From Ereboglobus sp. PH5-10 (GTDB taxonomy: Bacteria; Verrucomicrobiota; Verrucomicrobiia; Opitutales; Opitutaceae), in the NCBI RefSeq assembly GCF_029504735.1, contig NZ_JAQFIP010000007.1:1-64000 (forward strand): a stretch of DNA of 64,000 nt, given 5' to 3'. This document shows positions 44,384 through 53,136 of the stretch, piece by piece. A program made the translations under genes and the position numbers. Position 1 is the stretch's first letter, and every line of letters begins with the position of its first letter. The notes beneath the pieces are model-generated. The model made no database searches. It was not told the DNA's origin and saw only the letters and a list, made by a program, of their open reading frames with translations.

Positions 44384-46645
44384 CTACATCAGGCTCACCG
44401 GATCGACGTCGAGCACTTGGATCATGTCGTCGGGCCAGGCAAAATCCTGGCGCAATTTCGCGATCTCCGCCACGACTTTTGTCACTTGCGCCGTGAAATA
44501 CCAGAGTTGGTAGCGGTATTCGTCCTTTATCTTTTCAATTGGCGAGGGCGCGGGGCCGCGCAGCTCGACTTTGTCGCCGAGGGTCTGCTCGATTTTTCGC
44601 GCCCATTGCTCGGCGAAAAACTGCAGCTTTTCGGGATTCGGCCCGCGAAACACATGTTGAATCAGGTGCCGGTAGGGAGGGTAGAGGAATTGTTCGCGCA
44701 TCTTTAACTCGCCCGCCGCGAATCCGGCGAAGTCCGCGTGGCGCGAAAACTGGATCGCCTCGGACTGCGGTGTGAAGGTCTGCACAACCACCTCGCCCGC
44801 GCGGTCTCCGCGCCCGGCGCGCCCGGCCACCTGCACGAGAAGCTGGAATGTGCGCTCGTTCGCGCGGAAGTCCGGCACGTGCATCGAGATGTCCGCGTCG
44901 ACCAGGCCGACGAGCGTGACGTTCGGGAAATCGAGCCCCTTGCCGATCATCTGCGTGCCCACGAGCACGTCGATCTTGCCCGAGCGGAATTGAGCGAGCA
45001 CCTCGCGAAAACGGTTTTTGCGCGACATTGTGTCCGTATCCATTCTTTCAATACGAGCATGCGGAAGCACATGGCGCACGGCCTCCTCGACGCGCTGCGT
45101 GCCGAGGCCGCGCCAGCGGATTTTGAGCGAGCCGCATTTCGGACAGCGGAGGGGCGCGGGGCGTTCCGCGCCGCAAAGATGGCAGCGCAGTTGCTCGTCG
45201 TGGCGGTGATACGTCATCGCGATGCTGCAATGCTCGCACGCCTCGACGTGTCCGCACTCGGAGCAAAGCATGCTCGATGAATAGCCGCGGCGGTTGATGA
45301 AGAGGATCGTCTGCTCGCGCTTCTCGAATCGATCCCGCATCGCGCCCACGAGCTGGCGCGAGAGCGTGGTCATGCCGCGCGTGCGCATGATTTCGATGCG
45401 CATGTCGACGATGTCGATGTCGGGCAGCTTGCGCGAGTCGATGCGCCGCGGGAGTTGCAGCAGGCGGTAGCGCCCGTTTTGCGCGTTGAAAAATGACTCG
45501 AGCGACGGCGTGGCGGAGCCGAGCAGGCAGTGCGCGCCGGCGAGCTTGGCGCGCATCACCGCGACATCGCGTCCGTGGTAGCGTGGTGTTTCATCCTGCT
45601 TGTAGGCGGGCTCGTGCTCCTCGTCCACGACGATGAGCCGCAGGTTTTGCACGGGCGCAAAAATCGCCGAGCGCGCGCCGACCACGATGCGCTTTTCGCC
45701 CGTCGCCAGCGCGAGCCAGCCGTCGAGCCGCTCGCCGTCGGAGAGGTGGCTGTGCCAGACCACCGCGCCGTGGTGCGGAATGAGCGCGTTGAGCCGTCCG
45801 CGCAGGCGCGCCACGGTTTGCGGCGTGAGCGCGACCTCGGGCACGAGAAAAATCACGCCGCCGCCCGCCTCGAGCACGTCGTGGATCGCGTGCAGGTAAA
45901 TCTCCGTCTTGCCCGAGCCGGTGACGCCGTGCAGCAGCGACACGCCGAATTTCCCCTCTCGCAACGATGCCGCGAGCGCATCGGATGCCGCGCGCTGCTC
46001 GTCGTTGAGCGCGGGAGGATGCGCGGCGACGATTTCGCCGGCGGCCCAGTCGTCGTCGTAGGCGATGCGCTCGATGCGGCGCTCCTCCTCGCGAATAATG
46101 CCGCGTTTGACGAGTGCGTTGGAAACCGCGGCGGTGATGCCGAGGCGCGAAAGCACGAGCGACTTGCGCTGCGGCTTGAATTGCTGCGCGAGAAACGCGT
46201 AGAGCTTGGCCTGCTGCGGCGCGCGGCGGTTGAGTGTTTCGAGCTCCGGCACGTCGAGCCGGCGAACGAGCGCGAGTTGTTTTTCGGTTTTCAGGCCCGC
46301 GCCGTTGCGCACGGAGGCGGGCAGCATCGTTTCGATGATCGCGTCGAGGCCGCACGCGTAGTAGGCGGCCATCCAGCGCGCGAGCGAAAGCAGGTCGGGC
46401 GTCAGCGCGGGGAAGGGGTGCAGCAATTGCGTGACATTCTTGAGCTTGCTCACCGGGAAATTGTCGGGCGCGCCGATCATGCCGACGATGCCCAGGTGCA
46501 TGCGGTTGACAATCGGCACGCGCACCAGTGAGCCGACTTGCATGTGCGCGCGCAGCCCCTCCGGCACCTGGTAGTGGAGGAGCTTGTCGAAGCCTGCGAG
46601 CGGATGGACGCCAACGATCATTTTGCGCAATTGGTGAGCGCCCAT
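44384..46645 (-). CDS. priA: primosomal replication helicase PriA
   Basis: 753 residues from ATG 46645 (or 745 from ATG 46621). N-terminal 3'-DNA-binding domain (V-G-V-H-P-L-A-G-F-D-K-L-L-H-Y), helicase Walker A T-G-S-G-K-T-E, V-D-E-E-H-E motif II, the zinc-binding cysteines in C-S-E-C-G-H, C-E-H-C, C-H-L-C and C-P-K-C, then G-T-Q-M-I-G-K-G and Q-V-A-G-R-A-G-R. It restarts stalled forks by loading the replicative helicase. It is divergent from the Fur-type gene, with 95 bp between starts. Confidence 0.95.
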   Translation of the reverse strand: MGAHQLRKMIVGVHPLAGFDKLLHYQVPEGLRAHMQVGSLVRVPIVNRMHLGIVGMIGAPDNFPVSKLKNVTQLLHPFPALTPDLLSLARWMAAYYACGLDAIIETMLPASVRNGAGLKTEKQLALVRRLDVPELETLNRRAPQQAKLYAFLAQQFKPQRKSLVLSRLGITAAVSNALVKRGIIREEERRIERIAYDDDWAAGEIVAAHPPALNDEQRAASDALAASLREGKFGVSLLHGVTGSGKTEIYLHAIHDVLEAGGGVIFLVPEVALTPQTVARLRGRLNALIPHHGAVVWHSHLSDGERLDGWLALATGEKRIVVGARSAIFAPVQNLRLIVVDEEHEPAYKQDETPRYHGRDVAVMRAKLAGAHCLLGSATPSLESFFNAQNGRYRLLQLPRRIDSRKLPDIDIVDMRIEIMRTRGMTTLSRQLVGAMRDRFEKREQTILFINRRGYSSSMLCSECGHVEACEHCSIAMTYHRHDEQLRCHLCGAERPAPLRCPKCGSLKIRWRGLGTQRVEEAVRHVLPHARIERMDTDTMSRKNRFREVLAQFRSGKIDVLVGTQMIGKGLDFPNVTLVGLVDADISMHVPDFRANERTFQLLVQVAGRAGRGDRAGEVVVQTFTPQSEAIQFSRHADFAGFAAGELKMREQFLYPPYRHLIQHVFRGPNPEKLQFFAEQWARKIEQTLGDKVELRGPAPSPIEKIKDEYRYQLWYFTAQVTKVVAEIAKLRQDFAWPDDMIQVLDVDPVSLM

Positions 46646-46740
46646 GACGGCGGGTGCGCGGGCTCGGCGCAAACTTTTTGGCGCGGGCACGCAAGCGCGG
46701 TGGCTTGACACCTCACCGCCGCGCTTCGACATTACTCTTC

Positions 46741-47211
46741 GTGAGCACCGACGCCGCACGCGAAAAATTCAAAATCTACCTCTCGAAAAAGGGTCATCGA
46801 GTGACCAATCAGCGTCTCGCCATCTTCGAGGCCGCTTTTGCGCGCACGGAACACTTCACCGCCGAGGAACTGCTTGATTACGCGCGCGACATCGACGACT
46901 CCGTGTCACGCGCCACCGTTTACCGCACGCTTCCAATCATGATCGAAAGCGCGCTCGTGCGCGAAGTCGACATCGGCAAAAACTTGAAATACTACCTGCC
47001 CAACAGCGACGACAACACGCAAGTCGCGCAGGTGATCTGCGTTGATTGCGACCGCATTTTCGAGGTCAAGGCGCCCTTCATGGAATGGTATGGCAGCACC
47101 GTCTCGTCGAAGCTCGGCCTCACACCCTGCTCGCAACGCCTCCAAGTCAACGCGCAATGTGATTCATTCCGCAAGACAGGCGATTGCAAGAACCGCCCGC
47201 AGAAACGCTGA
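46741..47211 (+). CDS. Fur-family transcriptional regulator with atypical metal site
   Basis: 156 residues from GTG 46741. The winged helix is normal: [21 protein letters not shown] and S-R-A-T-V-Y-R-T-L. The structural zinc site has C-V-D-C and a later C...C pair. But the H-x-H segment just before the first C-x-x-C, which normally carries iron/regulatory ligands, reads T-Q-V-A-Q-V-I here. So metal sensing may be altered or lost. It is divergent from priA and 42 bp ahead of a TPR gene. Confidence 0.85.
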   Translation: MSTDAAREKFKIYLSKKGHRVTNQRLAIFEAAFARTEHFTAEELLDYARDIDDSVSRATVYRTLPIMIESALVREVDIGKNLKYYLPNSDDNTQVAQVICVDCDRIFEVKAPFMEWYGSTVSSKLGLTPCSQRLQVNAQCDSFRKTGDCKNRPQKR

Positions 47212-47253
47212 CCCGCGGACCATCCCGCGCTGGAATGGAGAGCCAGACCGCCC

Positions 47254-47640
47254 ATGTCACGCAAACCGGAAGACGACCTGCCCTTTGTGATCTCCTTCTA
47301 CGAGTCGATCCTGCGCCGCGACCCGCAATACGACTCGGTCATCGAAATCCTCGGCAGCCTTTACACAAAAACCGGGCGCATCGCCGACGGACTCAAAATG
47401 GATCGCAAACTCGTGCGCATCCGGCCCGACGACTCCACCGCGCGCTACAACCTCGCATGCAGTCTTGCGCTCTCGCACAAGTTTGAGGACGCCCTCCAAA
47501 CGCTTTCCGAGGCCATCTCGCTCGGTTACAGCGACGCCGACTGGATGGCCAAGGACGACGATTTGAAATGTTTCAACAACCACGCCGCATTCAAGGAGCT
47601 GATCAAGCTCGCGAGGAAAAACCAACAGCGCAATACGTGA
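47254..47640 (+). CDS. TPR-repeat protein
   Basis: 128 residues with three TPR-like helix pairs: F-Y-E-S-I-L-R-R-D-P-Q-Y-D, L-G-S-L-Y-T-K-T-G-R-I-A-D-G-L, and Y-N-L-A-C-S-L-A-L-S-H-K-F-E-D-A-L, then a short tail. No signal peptide. It is a probable protein-binding adaptor in the cytoplasm. It lies just downstream of the Fur-family gene and may be cotranscribed. The 277 bp to pduL (47641-47917) contains no gene; an AT-rich stretch at 47780-47825 is the likely BMC promoter area. Confidence 0.75.
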   Translation: MSRKPEDDLPFVISFYESILRRDPQYDSVIEILGSLYTKTGRIADGLKMDRKLVRIRPDDSTARYNLACSLALSHKFEDALQTLSEAISLGYSDADWMAKDDDLKCFNNHAAFKELIKLARKNQQRNT

Positions 47641-47917
47641 CGGGCGATTTTGGCGGGATGTAGTTTTTCAGCTGTAATTGAGCGCGGGGCGATGAGTTGT
47701 CCTTGGCACTCAATTCCACGGTTTGGCAGTCCGCGCCTCTCGAGCCGAACGCTGGGTTTGATTTTCGTTAAGGGAGGAGTGTTTGAAAATTATATGATTG
47801 ACTTGCGTCATAAATAAAAAAGTGTGAGCCTCTCTTTTCTCACAAAACAGCCCCAATTTTCACGGCATTCCACTTTTCCAATACTGTAATCCACGTCCGA
47901 CATCTCGCATTTCACCC

Positions 47918-48595
47918 ATGTCTCTCGCGCCTCCAGCTCCCCATCGCGCCACCATCGAACACCAGGTTCGCCGCGCGCTTTATGAGCGACTCGGACAACC
48001 GATGCCCAAGACCGTCCGCGCGCCCAATCCGCTTCTCGTAAACGTCTCCGCGCGCCATTGCCACCTCACCCCGCAGGCGGTCGAAATCCTTTTCGGCAAG
48101 GGCCACACGCTCACGCCGATGAAGTGGCTGTATCAAAAGGACCAATACGCCGCCAAGGAGGCCGTCACGCTCATCGGTCCGCGCTCGCGCGTCATCTCGA
48201 ATCTCCGCATCCTCGGCCCGTGCCGCGACCTCAACCAGGTCGAACTCGCATTCACCGACGCCATCTCGCTCGGCTTTGAAATTCCCGTCCGCAACTCCGG
48301 CAGCATCAAGGACACACCCGGCTGCATGTTGATGGGGCCCGCCGGATTTCTCGAATTGCCCGTCGGCGTGATTCGCGCCGCGCCGCACGTGCACATGCAC
48401 CCGGACGACGCCGCGTTTTACCGCGTCAAAAATGGCGATTATATGAAACTCCGCGTCGGCGGCGATTGCGGCGTCACCTTTGACCGCATGTTCGTGCGCG
48501 TCTCGCCCGATTTCAAACTCGAGGTCCACATCGACACCGACGAAGCCAACGGCTGCGGCCTCGGGCCGAACACGCCGTGCGAGTTACTGAAGTGA
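47918..48595 (+). CDS. pduL: phosphate propanoyltransferase PduL (BMC-type)
   Basis: 225 residues. The enzyme converts acyl-CoA plus phosphate to acyl-phosphate and CoA inside the BMC, recycling CoA for the aldehyde dehydrogenase. The PduL domain repeats are visible: V-S-A-R-H-C-H-L-T (zinc site, about 43-51), then A-A-P-H-V-H-M-H-P (about 155-163), both with zinc-binding histidines. The first 25 residues (T-I-E-H-Q-V-R-R-A-L-Y-E-R-L) form an amphipathic helix likely to be the encapsulation peptide. First gene of the locus. Confidence 0.95.
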   Translation: MSLAPPAPHRATIEHQVRRALYERLGQPMPKTVRAPNPLLVNVSARHCHLTPQAVEILFGKGHTLTPMKWLYQKDQYAAKEAVTLIGPRSRVISNLRILGPCRDLNQVELAFTDAISLGFEIPVRNSGSIKDTPGCMLMGPAGFLELPVGVIRAAPHVHMHPDDAAFYRVKNGDYMKLRVGGDCGVTFDRMFVRVSPDFKLEVHIDTDEANGCGLGPNTPCELLK

Positions 48596-48693
48596 TTTAA
48601 CGCCCGATACTACTCGCTACCCGCTACTCACTACCCGCCACTTTTCCCAAACCATCAACCACAACCCAAACCTAAAACAACACACACAATCCC

Positions 48694-48963
48694 ATGAGCG
48701 AATCTCTCGGAATGATTGAAACCAAAGGCTACGTCGGCGCGGTCCAGGCCAGCGACGCGATGGTCAAGGCGGCGGGCGTTACGCTCGTCAAGCAAGTGCA
48801 AATCGGCGGTGGCCTTGTCACCGTTCTCGTCAAGGGCGACGTCGGCAGCGTAAAAGCCGCCGTGGACGCCGGAGCCGACGCCGCGAAACAGGTCGGCGAG
48901 CTCGTCTGCGCCCACGTCATCGCCCGTCCCCACGCCGAACTCCTCAAGCAATTCGGCATCTGA
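48694..48963 (+). CDS. BMC-H shell protein 1
   Basis: 89 residues, a single Pf00936-type BMC domain that forms hexameric tiles. Marks: [35 protein letters not shown] and the C-terminal H-V-I-A-R-P-H. The pore loop after the second strand contains Q-I-G-G-G-L. It is close to the next gene's product and likely a paralog by tandem duplication. The leader contains tacccgctac words and C/A-rich sequence. Confidence 0.95.
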   Translation: MSESLGMIETKGYVGAVQASDAMVKAAGVTLVKQVQIGGGLVTVLVKGDVGSVKAAVDAGADAAKQVGELVCAHVIARPHAELLKQFGI

Positions 48964-49031
48964 AGCGCGCGAACCACGACGCCAACAACAACAAACTCTA
49001 AACACCAAACCCTAAACTCATTTTTATCACC

Positions 49032-49310
49032 ATGGCTCAAGAAGCACTCGGCATGATTGAAACAAAGGGATTCTGCACGCTCGTCGAAGCTGCGGACGCC
49101 GCCCTCAAAGCCGCCAACGTCACCATGACCGGTTACGAGGCGATCGGCTCCGGCCACGTCGCGGCATTCTTCCGCGGCGACGTCGCGGCCCTCAAGGCCG
49201 CCATCGACGCCGGCGCTGAATCCGCCCGTCGCGTCGGCGACATCGTCGCCGTCCAGGTCATCCCGCGCCCCCACGAAGACATCGGCGCGCTCGGCAAGTG
49301 GATTGTGTGA
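49032..49310 (+). CDS. BMC-H shell protein 2
   Basis: 92 residues, one BMC domain: [23 protein letters not shown] (pore loop), [24 protein letters not shown]. The pore motif differs from shell protein 1, so hexamer permeability may differ. The gene ends 2 bases before an inverted word repeat that fills the space to ackA. Confidence 0.95.
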   Translation: MAQEALGMIETKGFCTLVEAADAALKAANVTMTGYEAIGSGHVAAFFRGDVAALKAAIDAGAESARRVGDIVAVQVIPRPHEDIGALGKWIV

Positions 49311-49312
49311 AG

Positions 49313-49425
49313 TAATTTTCGATTTTCGATTCTCGATTTTGGATTGCGCGCTCCCGCGCGTGATCGAAGTCGGGGTGGGAGCGGCAGCTCCCAATCGAAA
49401 ATCGAGAGTCCAAAATCGAAAATCC
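49313..49425. repeat. inverted word-repeat element upstream of ackA
   Basis: The left arm is made of attttcgattctcgatt words (49315-49346) and the right arm of the inverse caatcgaaaatcgagag words, ending at 49425, directly before ATG 49426. The centre has hairpins GCGCGCTCCCGCGCG-like and GGAGCGGCAGCTCC. A core of GCGGCAGC-type hairpin followed by CCCAATC and cgaaaatc words recurs at 55961 and 56302. It replaces any Shine-Dalgarno region of ackA. Confidence 0.75.
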
Positions 49426-50637
49426 ATGAACGTTCTCGTCGCCAACCTCGGATCGACCTCGTTTAAATACCGTCTCTACGCCATCGACGGCGCGGAAGCG
49501 CGCATGCTCGCGCGCGGCGGTTTTGAGCGCGTCACCGATCACGGCGCGGTCATTGACCAGGCGATGAATGAGCTCGCCGTGGCCGGTCACAAGACAATCG
49601 ACGCCGTCGGTTTCAAAACCGTGCTCGGCGGCGACATCACCGGTTGCCTCCTCGCCGATGAAAAGGTCGAGCAGGCGCTCCTCGCCACCGCCGACCTCGC
49701 GCCCGCGCACAATCCGCCCTACGCCGCGGGCATTCGCACATTTCGCGAACGCCTGCCCGCAGTGCCGCGTGTCGCGCTCTTCGAGACGGCGTTCTATCAA
49801 TGGGTGCCGCCCAGCGCGCACCGCTACGCCGTTCCCGAGGCGTGGTATCAAGCCGGCATTCGCCGTTACGGTTTCCACGGGGCGAGCCATAAGTTTGTCG
49901 CCGAACGCAGCGCCGAGCTTCTCGGCCGCGACGACATCGCCCAAAAAGTCCGTGACCTCTACATCGCCGGCCCGCAATCCTCTGGCACTCTGGCCTCTGG
50001 CCTTCTGGCTTCTGGTCTCCGCGTGATTTCGTGCCACTTGGGCGGCTCGAGTTCCGTGACCGGCATTCGCGACGGCGTTGCCATCGGCACCAGCATGGGG
50101 CTCAGCCCGCAGTCCGGCCTCCCGCAAAACAACCGCGTCGGCGACCTCGACTCCGGCGCGATTCCCTGCGCGATGCGCCGCCTCAAACTCTCGCTCGAGG
50201 ATGTCGAAAAACAACTCACCAAGGAATCCGGACTGCTCGGCATTTCCGGCGTGAGCAACGACGTGCGCGACATCAAGGCCGCCGCCGACAAAGGCGACGC
50301 CCGCGCCCAGCTCGCGCTCGATGTATTCATTTATTCAATACGCCACTGGGTGGGCGCCTTCTGGCTCGAAATGGGCGGTTGCGACGCGCTCGTTTTTACC
50401 GCCGGCATCGGCGAAAACAACTCCTGGCTCCGCGCCGCCGTGTGCGAAAACCTCGCCGGACTCGGCCTCGTGCTCGACCCCGCGAAAAACGCCGCCAACG
50501 CCACCGAGCAAAACCTCGCCGCCGCCGATTCGCGCACCCAAGTGCTCGTCATCCCCGCCAACGAGGAACTCGTCGTCGCCCGCGAAACTGCCCGGCTTTT
50601 GCAAGCAAAAGCCGGAAGAGTGAATGGTGAAGGGTGA
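49426..50637 (+). CDS. ackA: acetate kinase with repeat-derived insertion and tail
   Basis: 403 residues. Conserved ASKHA pieces: [11 protein letters not shown] (N-x-G-S-S-S-x-K equivalent), [25 protein letters not shown] and F-T-A-G-I-G-E-N. It makes ATP from acetyl- or propionyl-phosphate. Between C-terminal-domain segments V-R-D-L-Y-I and R-V-I-S-C-H-L-G about 16 residues ([12 protein letters not shown] and on) derive from a word repeat also found in the PocR regulator gene. The last residues (A-G-R-V-N-G-E-G) also come from a repeat of gtgaatg words. Confidence 0.93.
   Translation: MNVLVANLGSTSFKYRLYAIDGAEARMLARGGFERVTDHGAVIDQAMNELAVAGHKTIDAVGFKTVLGGDITGCLLADEKVEQALLATADLAPAHNPPYAAGIRTFRERLPAVPRVALFETAFYQWVPPSAHRYAVPEAWYQAGIRRYGFHGASHKFVAERSAELLGRDDIAQKVRDLYIAGPQSSGTLASGLLASGLRVISCHLGGSSSVTGIRDGVAIGTSMGLSPQSGLPQNNRVGDLDSGAIPCAMRRLKLSLEDVEKQLTKESGLLGISGVSNDVRDIKAAADKGDARAQLALDVFIYSIRHWVGAFWLEMGGCDALVFTAGIGENNSWLRAAVCENLAGLGLVLDPAKNAANATEQNLAAADSRTQVLVIPANEELVVARETARLLQAKAGRVNGEG
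49975..50020 (+). repeat. in-frame word repeat inside ackA
   Basis: Contains ctctggc/actctggc/cttctggc words with about 8-nt period. On the opposite strand it matches 35425-35463 (shared 15-mer agaggccagagtgcc). The repeat keeps frame and adds about 16 residues to AckA. Confidence 0.7.
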
Positions 50638-50750
50638 ATGGTGAAAACAAACCTAAGACAACCCGCCACGGTTCTCCTGACTCCTGTATTCTGACTCCTG
50701 ACTCTTTTTTTTCTTCAACCACAACAATCAACCAACCAACAAAAAACATC

Positions 50751-51044
50751 ATGGCACAATCCGCCCTTGGACTCCTCGAAACCCGTGGCCTCACCGCGCT
50801 CGTCGCCGGTGTGGACGCGATGCTCAAATCCGCCAACGTCAAGCTCGCCGGCCCGATGAAACAGGTCGGCAACGCGCTCGTCACCGCCGTTGTCACCGGT
50901 GATGTCGCCGCCGTCAAAGCCGCCGTTGAAGCCGGCGCCGACGCCGCGCGCACCTACGGCGAAGTCGTCAGCGTGCAAGTCATTGCCCGCCCCCACGAAG
51001 ACGTCGCCACCGTGCTCCCGAAGGCAGCAACCGCGAAAAAGTGA
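50751..51044 (+). CDS. BMC-H shell protein 3
   Basis: 97 residues, one BMC domain: [51 protein letters not shown] short Ala/Lys-rich C-terminus follows. The pore region (P-M-K-Q-V-G-N) is unlike those of shell proteins 1 and 2. It is separated from ackA by 113 bp that includes gactcctg word repeats and an A/C-rich leader. Confidence 0.95.
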   Translation: MAQSALGLLETRGLTALVAGVDAMLKSANVKLAGPMKQVGNALVTAVVTGDVAAVKAAVEAGADAARTYGEVVSVQVIARPHEDVATVLPKAATAKK

Positions 51045-51054
51045 TTTTTCGCGG
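51031..51054 (+). promoter_or_regulatory. perfect hairpin across the BMC-H3 stop codon
   Basis: CCGCGAAAAA (51031-51040) and TTTTTCGCGG (51045-51054) form a 10-bp stem closed by GTGA, whose TGA is the stop codon. It could stabilise the shell-protein mRNA or weaken read-through to downstream genes. Confidence 0.6.
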
Positions 51055-51182
51055 TAAATTCCAATAGCCAATACTCAAATTCCAAAGGAACAGCCGCGCG
51101 CAAACCGCGCGCCACCTTCTTTGGAATTTGGAAATTGAAAATTGGAATTTTTTTGGAATTTGGCCGCTGGAATTTGGAATTT
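51055..51182. repeat. inverted word-repeat element before BMC-P1
   Basis: Left arm (51055-51088) of aaattccaat/caaattcc words, right arm (51115-51155) their inverse, with a GCGCGC-centred hairpin between. The words match those of the four-helix cassette arms at 34135 and 34617, but no gene is enclosed, so it looks like a non-autonomous relative. A further tail of ggaattt words runs to 51182. Confidence 0.7.
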
Positions 51183-51231
51183 TTCCACTGTCATTTTCAC
51201 GAACAACAGCAACCCAAACGCCCACCGCACC

Positions 51232-51531
51232 ATGTTTCTCGCACGCGTCATAGGCTCAGTGGTCTCGACCAAAAAGGACGACACCATGAAAGGCCGCAAA
51301 CTCCTCGTGCTTCGCCCGGTATTTCCCGACGAGGCAAACCCGACCAAACTCAAACCCGGCGGCAGCACAGTGGTGGCGGTTGACGCCCTCGGCGCGGGCG
51401 CGGGCGACCTCGTGCTCTTTTGCCAGGGCAGCTCCGCGCGCATGACCACCGGCATGAAAACGCTTCCCATCGACGCCGCCATCGTCGGCCTCGTCGACAC
51501 CGTCGAGGTGCTCGGTAAAAACGCAGCGTGA
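51232..51531 (+). CDS. BMC-P (EutN/CcmL) pentameric shell protein 1
   Basis: 99 residues. Start M-F-L-A-R-V-I-G-S-V-V-S-T-K-K, then L-L-V-L-R-P-V, V-A-V-D-A-L-G-A-G-A-G-D-L-V-L and G-L-V-D-T-V-E, all EutN/CcmL fold marks. Pentamers close the vertices of the shell. One of three BMC-P genes in the locus, as expected for the PVM type. Confidence 0.94.
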   Translation: MFLARVIGSVVSTKKDDTMKGRKLLVLRPVFPDEANPTKLKPGGSTVVAVDALGAGAGDLVLFCQGSSARMTTGMKTLPIDAAIVGLVDTVEVLGKNAA

Positions 51532-51600
51532 TATTCCGTCGATCGTCGAACGGCTCATTTTTTCCCTCCGCAACAAAATAGAAAACAGGCAAAACGCATT

Positions 51601-53100
51601 ATGAAAAAACGGCACATTACCCCGATCGTTGCATTCATCGTTGCCGCAATATGCCCCGCCGCCTCGCTTCTCGCGCAGGAGCAATCGGCGCGCTTTCTGC
51701 TTACCGCCGAGGCCGAAATCCTCGCGCAAATCCCGCCGCCGCCCGCGCCCGGTTCCCCCGCGGACATGGCCGATACGGAAACGCTTTACCAGGTCCAGAA
51801 AAGCCGCACGCCGGAGCTGCTCGCGCGCGCCGAGCGCGTCAGTTCGCAGGACATCATGTCGCCGGGAGCGCTCGTGTTTGGATGGGAATTCAACAGGCAA
51901 AACCTCCCCCGCACGGCGGAGATATTGGAGCAGGCATACGTTGAGCACCGCCCCGCCGTCCTTGCCTCGAAAAAACAATGGGGCCGCGTGCGCCCCTACA
52001 ATCGCGGCATCGGCATCACGCCCTGCGTGGAAATCGTGCCGAAGGACGAATCCTACCCAAGCGGGCACTCCGCCGAAAGCGGCCTCCTGGCGATTCTCTA
52101 CAGCGAGGCGATGCCCGAATACAAAAATCTTTTCATGGAGGATGTGCGCGAAACCACTTGGGGCCGCATCATCGCCGGCGTGCATTACCCGAGCGACACC
52201 CAGGCCGGATGCCTGCTCGGTTTCACCATCGCGAGGGAAATGCTGAAAAATCCGCACACCCAAAACGCGATCAAGGAAATGCGCGCCGAGATTCTTGCGT
52301 TTCTGGAAAAGCATCCCGAAGCCGTAATGATCTCCGGCGTTCGTGCCGCCGGCGCCACCGCCGCGGAAATCGCCGCGCGCCCGGCAACAAAGGCGATCCG
52401 GATGCACTCCCACAACGACTACAGGCAAAAGCGCCCCTTCTACCTGGCGTATTCCCAGCACGCGGATTCCATCGAGGCGGACATTTACTCCACGCCCGTT
52501 CCCGGCGAACTGCGCGTGGCCCATGACAAGGAGGAAGTGCCCTCCGCCCCCTCGCTTGATGAAACCTACATCCGCCCGCTCGTCGAGGTGTTTAGGCAAA
52601 ACGGCGGACGCCCCTGGAGCGGATCGGAAAAACAACTCACCCTGTTGATCGACCTGAAAACATCCGACACCAACACGCTGGACAGGCTGGTTGCCAAGTT
52701 GAGAATGCACCCCGATGTGTTCGACCCCGGCGTCAATCCGCGCGCCGTGCGCGTGGTGCTCACCAGCTCCGCCCCGCTCGCCGAGCGCTTCGGCAATTAT
52801 CCGGCGTTTATCTTTTTTGACGGCTCGCACGCAAACTACACCCCGGAGCAGTTGGCGCGCGTCTGCATGATCAGCTACAACTTCAAAAAACTGTCGCGCT
52901 GGAAGGGCAAGACGCCGCTGCCGGACGAAGACCGCCTGCGCCTGGGCGAGACGATCAAGAAAGTCCACGCGCTCGGAAAACCCGTCCGCTTCTGGGGCGC
53001 GCCCGACACCGAAACCGCGTGGAAAACGCTCCTCGAACTCGGCGCCGATTATGTGAACACCGACAAACCCGAAGCCTGCGCCGTCTGGCTCCGAAAATAA
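51601..53100 (+). CDS. exported fusion: PAP2 acid phosphatase plus PI-PLC/GDPD-like domain
   Basis: 499 residues with signal peptide (I-V-A-F-I-V-A-A-I-C-P-A-A-S-L-L-A). Residues about 30-240 are a class A/PAP2 phosphatase: K-K-Q-W-G-R-V-R-P-Y, Y-P-S-G-H-S-A-E and R-I-I-A-G-V-H-Y-P-S-D, the three catalytic motifs. From about 265 a phosphodiesterase-type TIM barrel: H-S-H-N-D-Y, D-S-I-E-A-D-I-Y, L-R-V-A-H-D-K-E, L-L-I-D-L-K and Y-V-N-T-D-K-P. The first domain removes phosphate, the second resembles PI-PLC/GDPD-type enzymes. Being exported, it cannot be BMC cargo, so its place inside the operon is odd. Confidence 0.85.
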   Translation: MKKRHITPIVAFIVAAICPAASLLAQEQSARFLLTAEAEILAQIPPPPAPGSPADMADTETLYQVQKSRTPELLARAERVSSQDIMSPGALVFGWEFNRQNLPRTAEILEQAYVEHRPAVLASKKQWGRVRPYNRGIGITPCVEIVPKDESYPSGHSAESGLLAILYSEAMPEYKNLFMEDVRETTWGRIIAGVHYPSDTQAGCLLGFTIAREMLKNPHTQNAIKEMRAEILAFLEKHPEAVMISGVRAAGATAAEIAARPATKAIRMHSHNDYRQKRPFYLAYSQHADSIEADIYSTPVPGELRVAHDKEEVPSAPSLDETYIRPLVEVFRQNGGRPWSGSEKQLTLLIDLKTSDTNTLDRLVAKLRMHPDVFDPGVNPRAVRVVLTSSAPLAERFGNYPAFIFFDGSHANYTPEQLARVCMISYNFKKLSRWKGKTPLPDEDRLRLGETIKKVHALGKPVRFWGAPDTETAWKTLLELGADYVNTDKPEACAVWLRK

Positions 53101-53136
53101 TCACCAACGAGAAAAACAACAAACGCACTTTTACCC

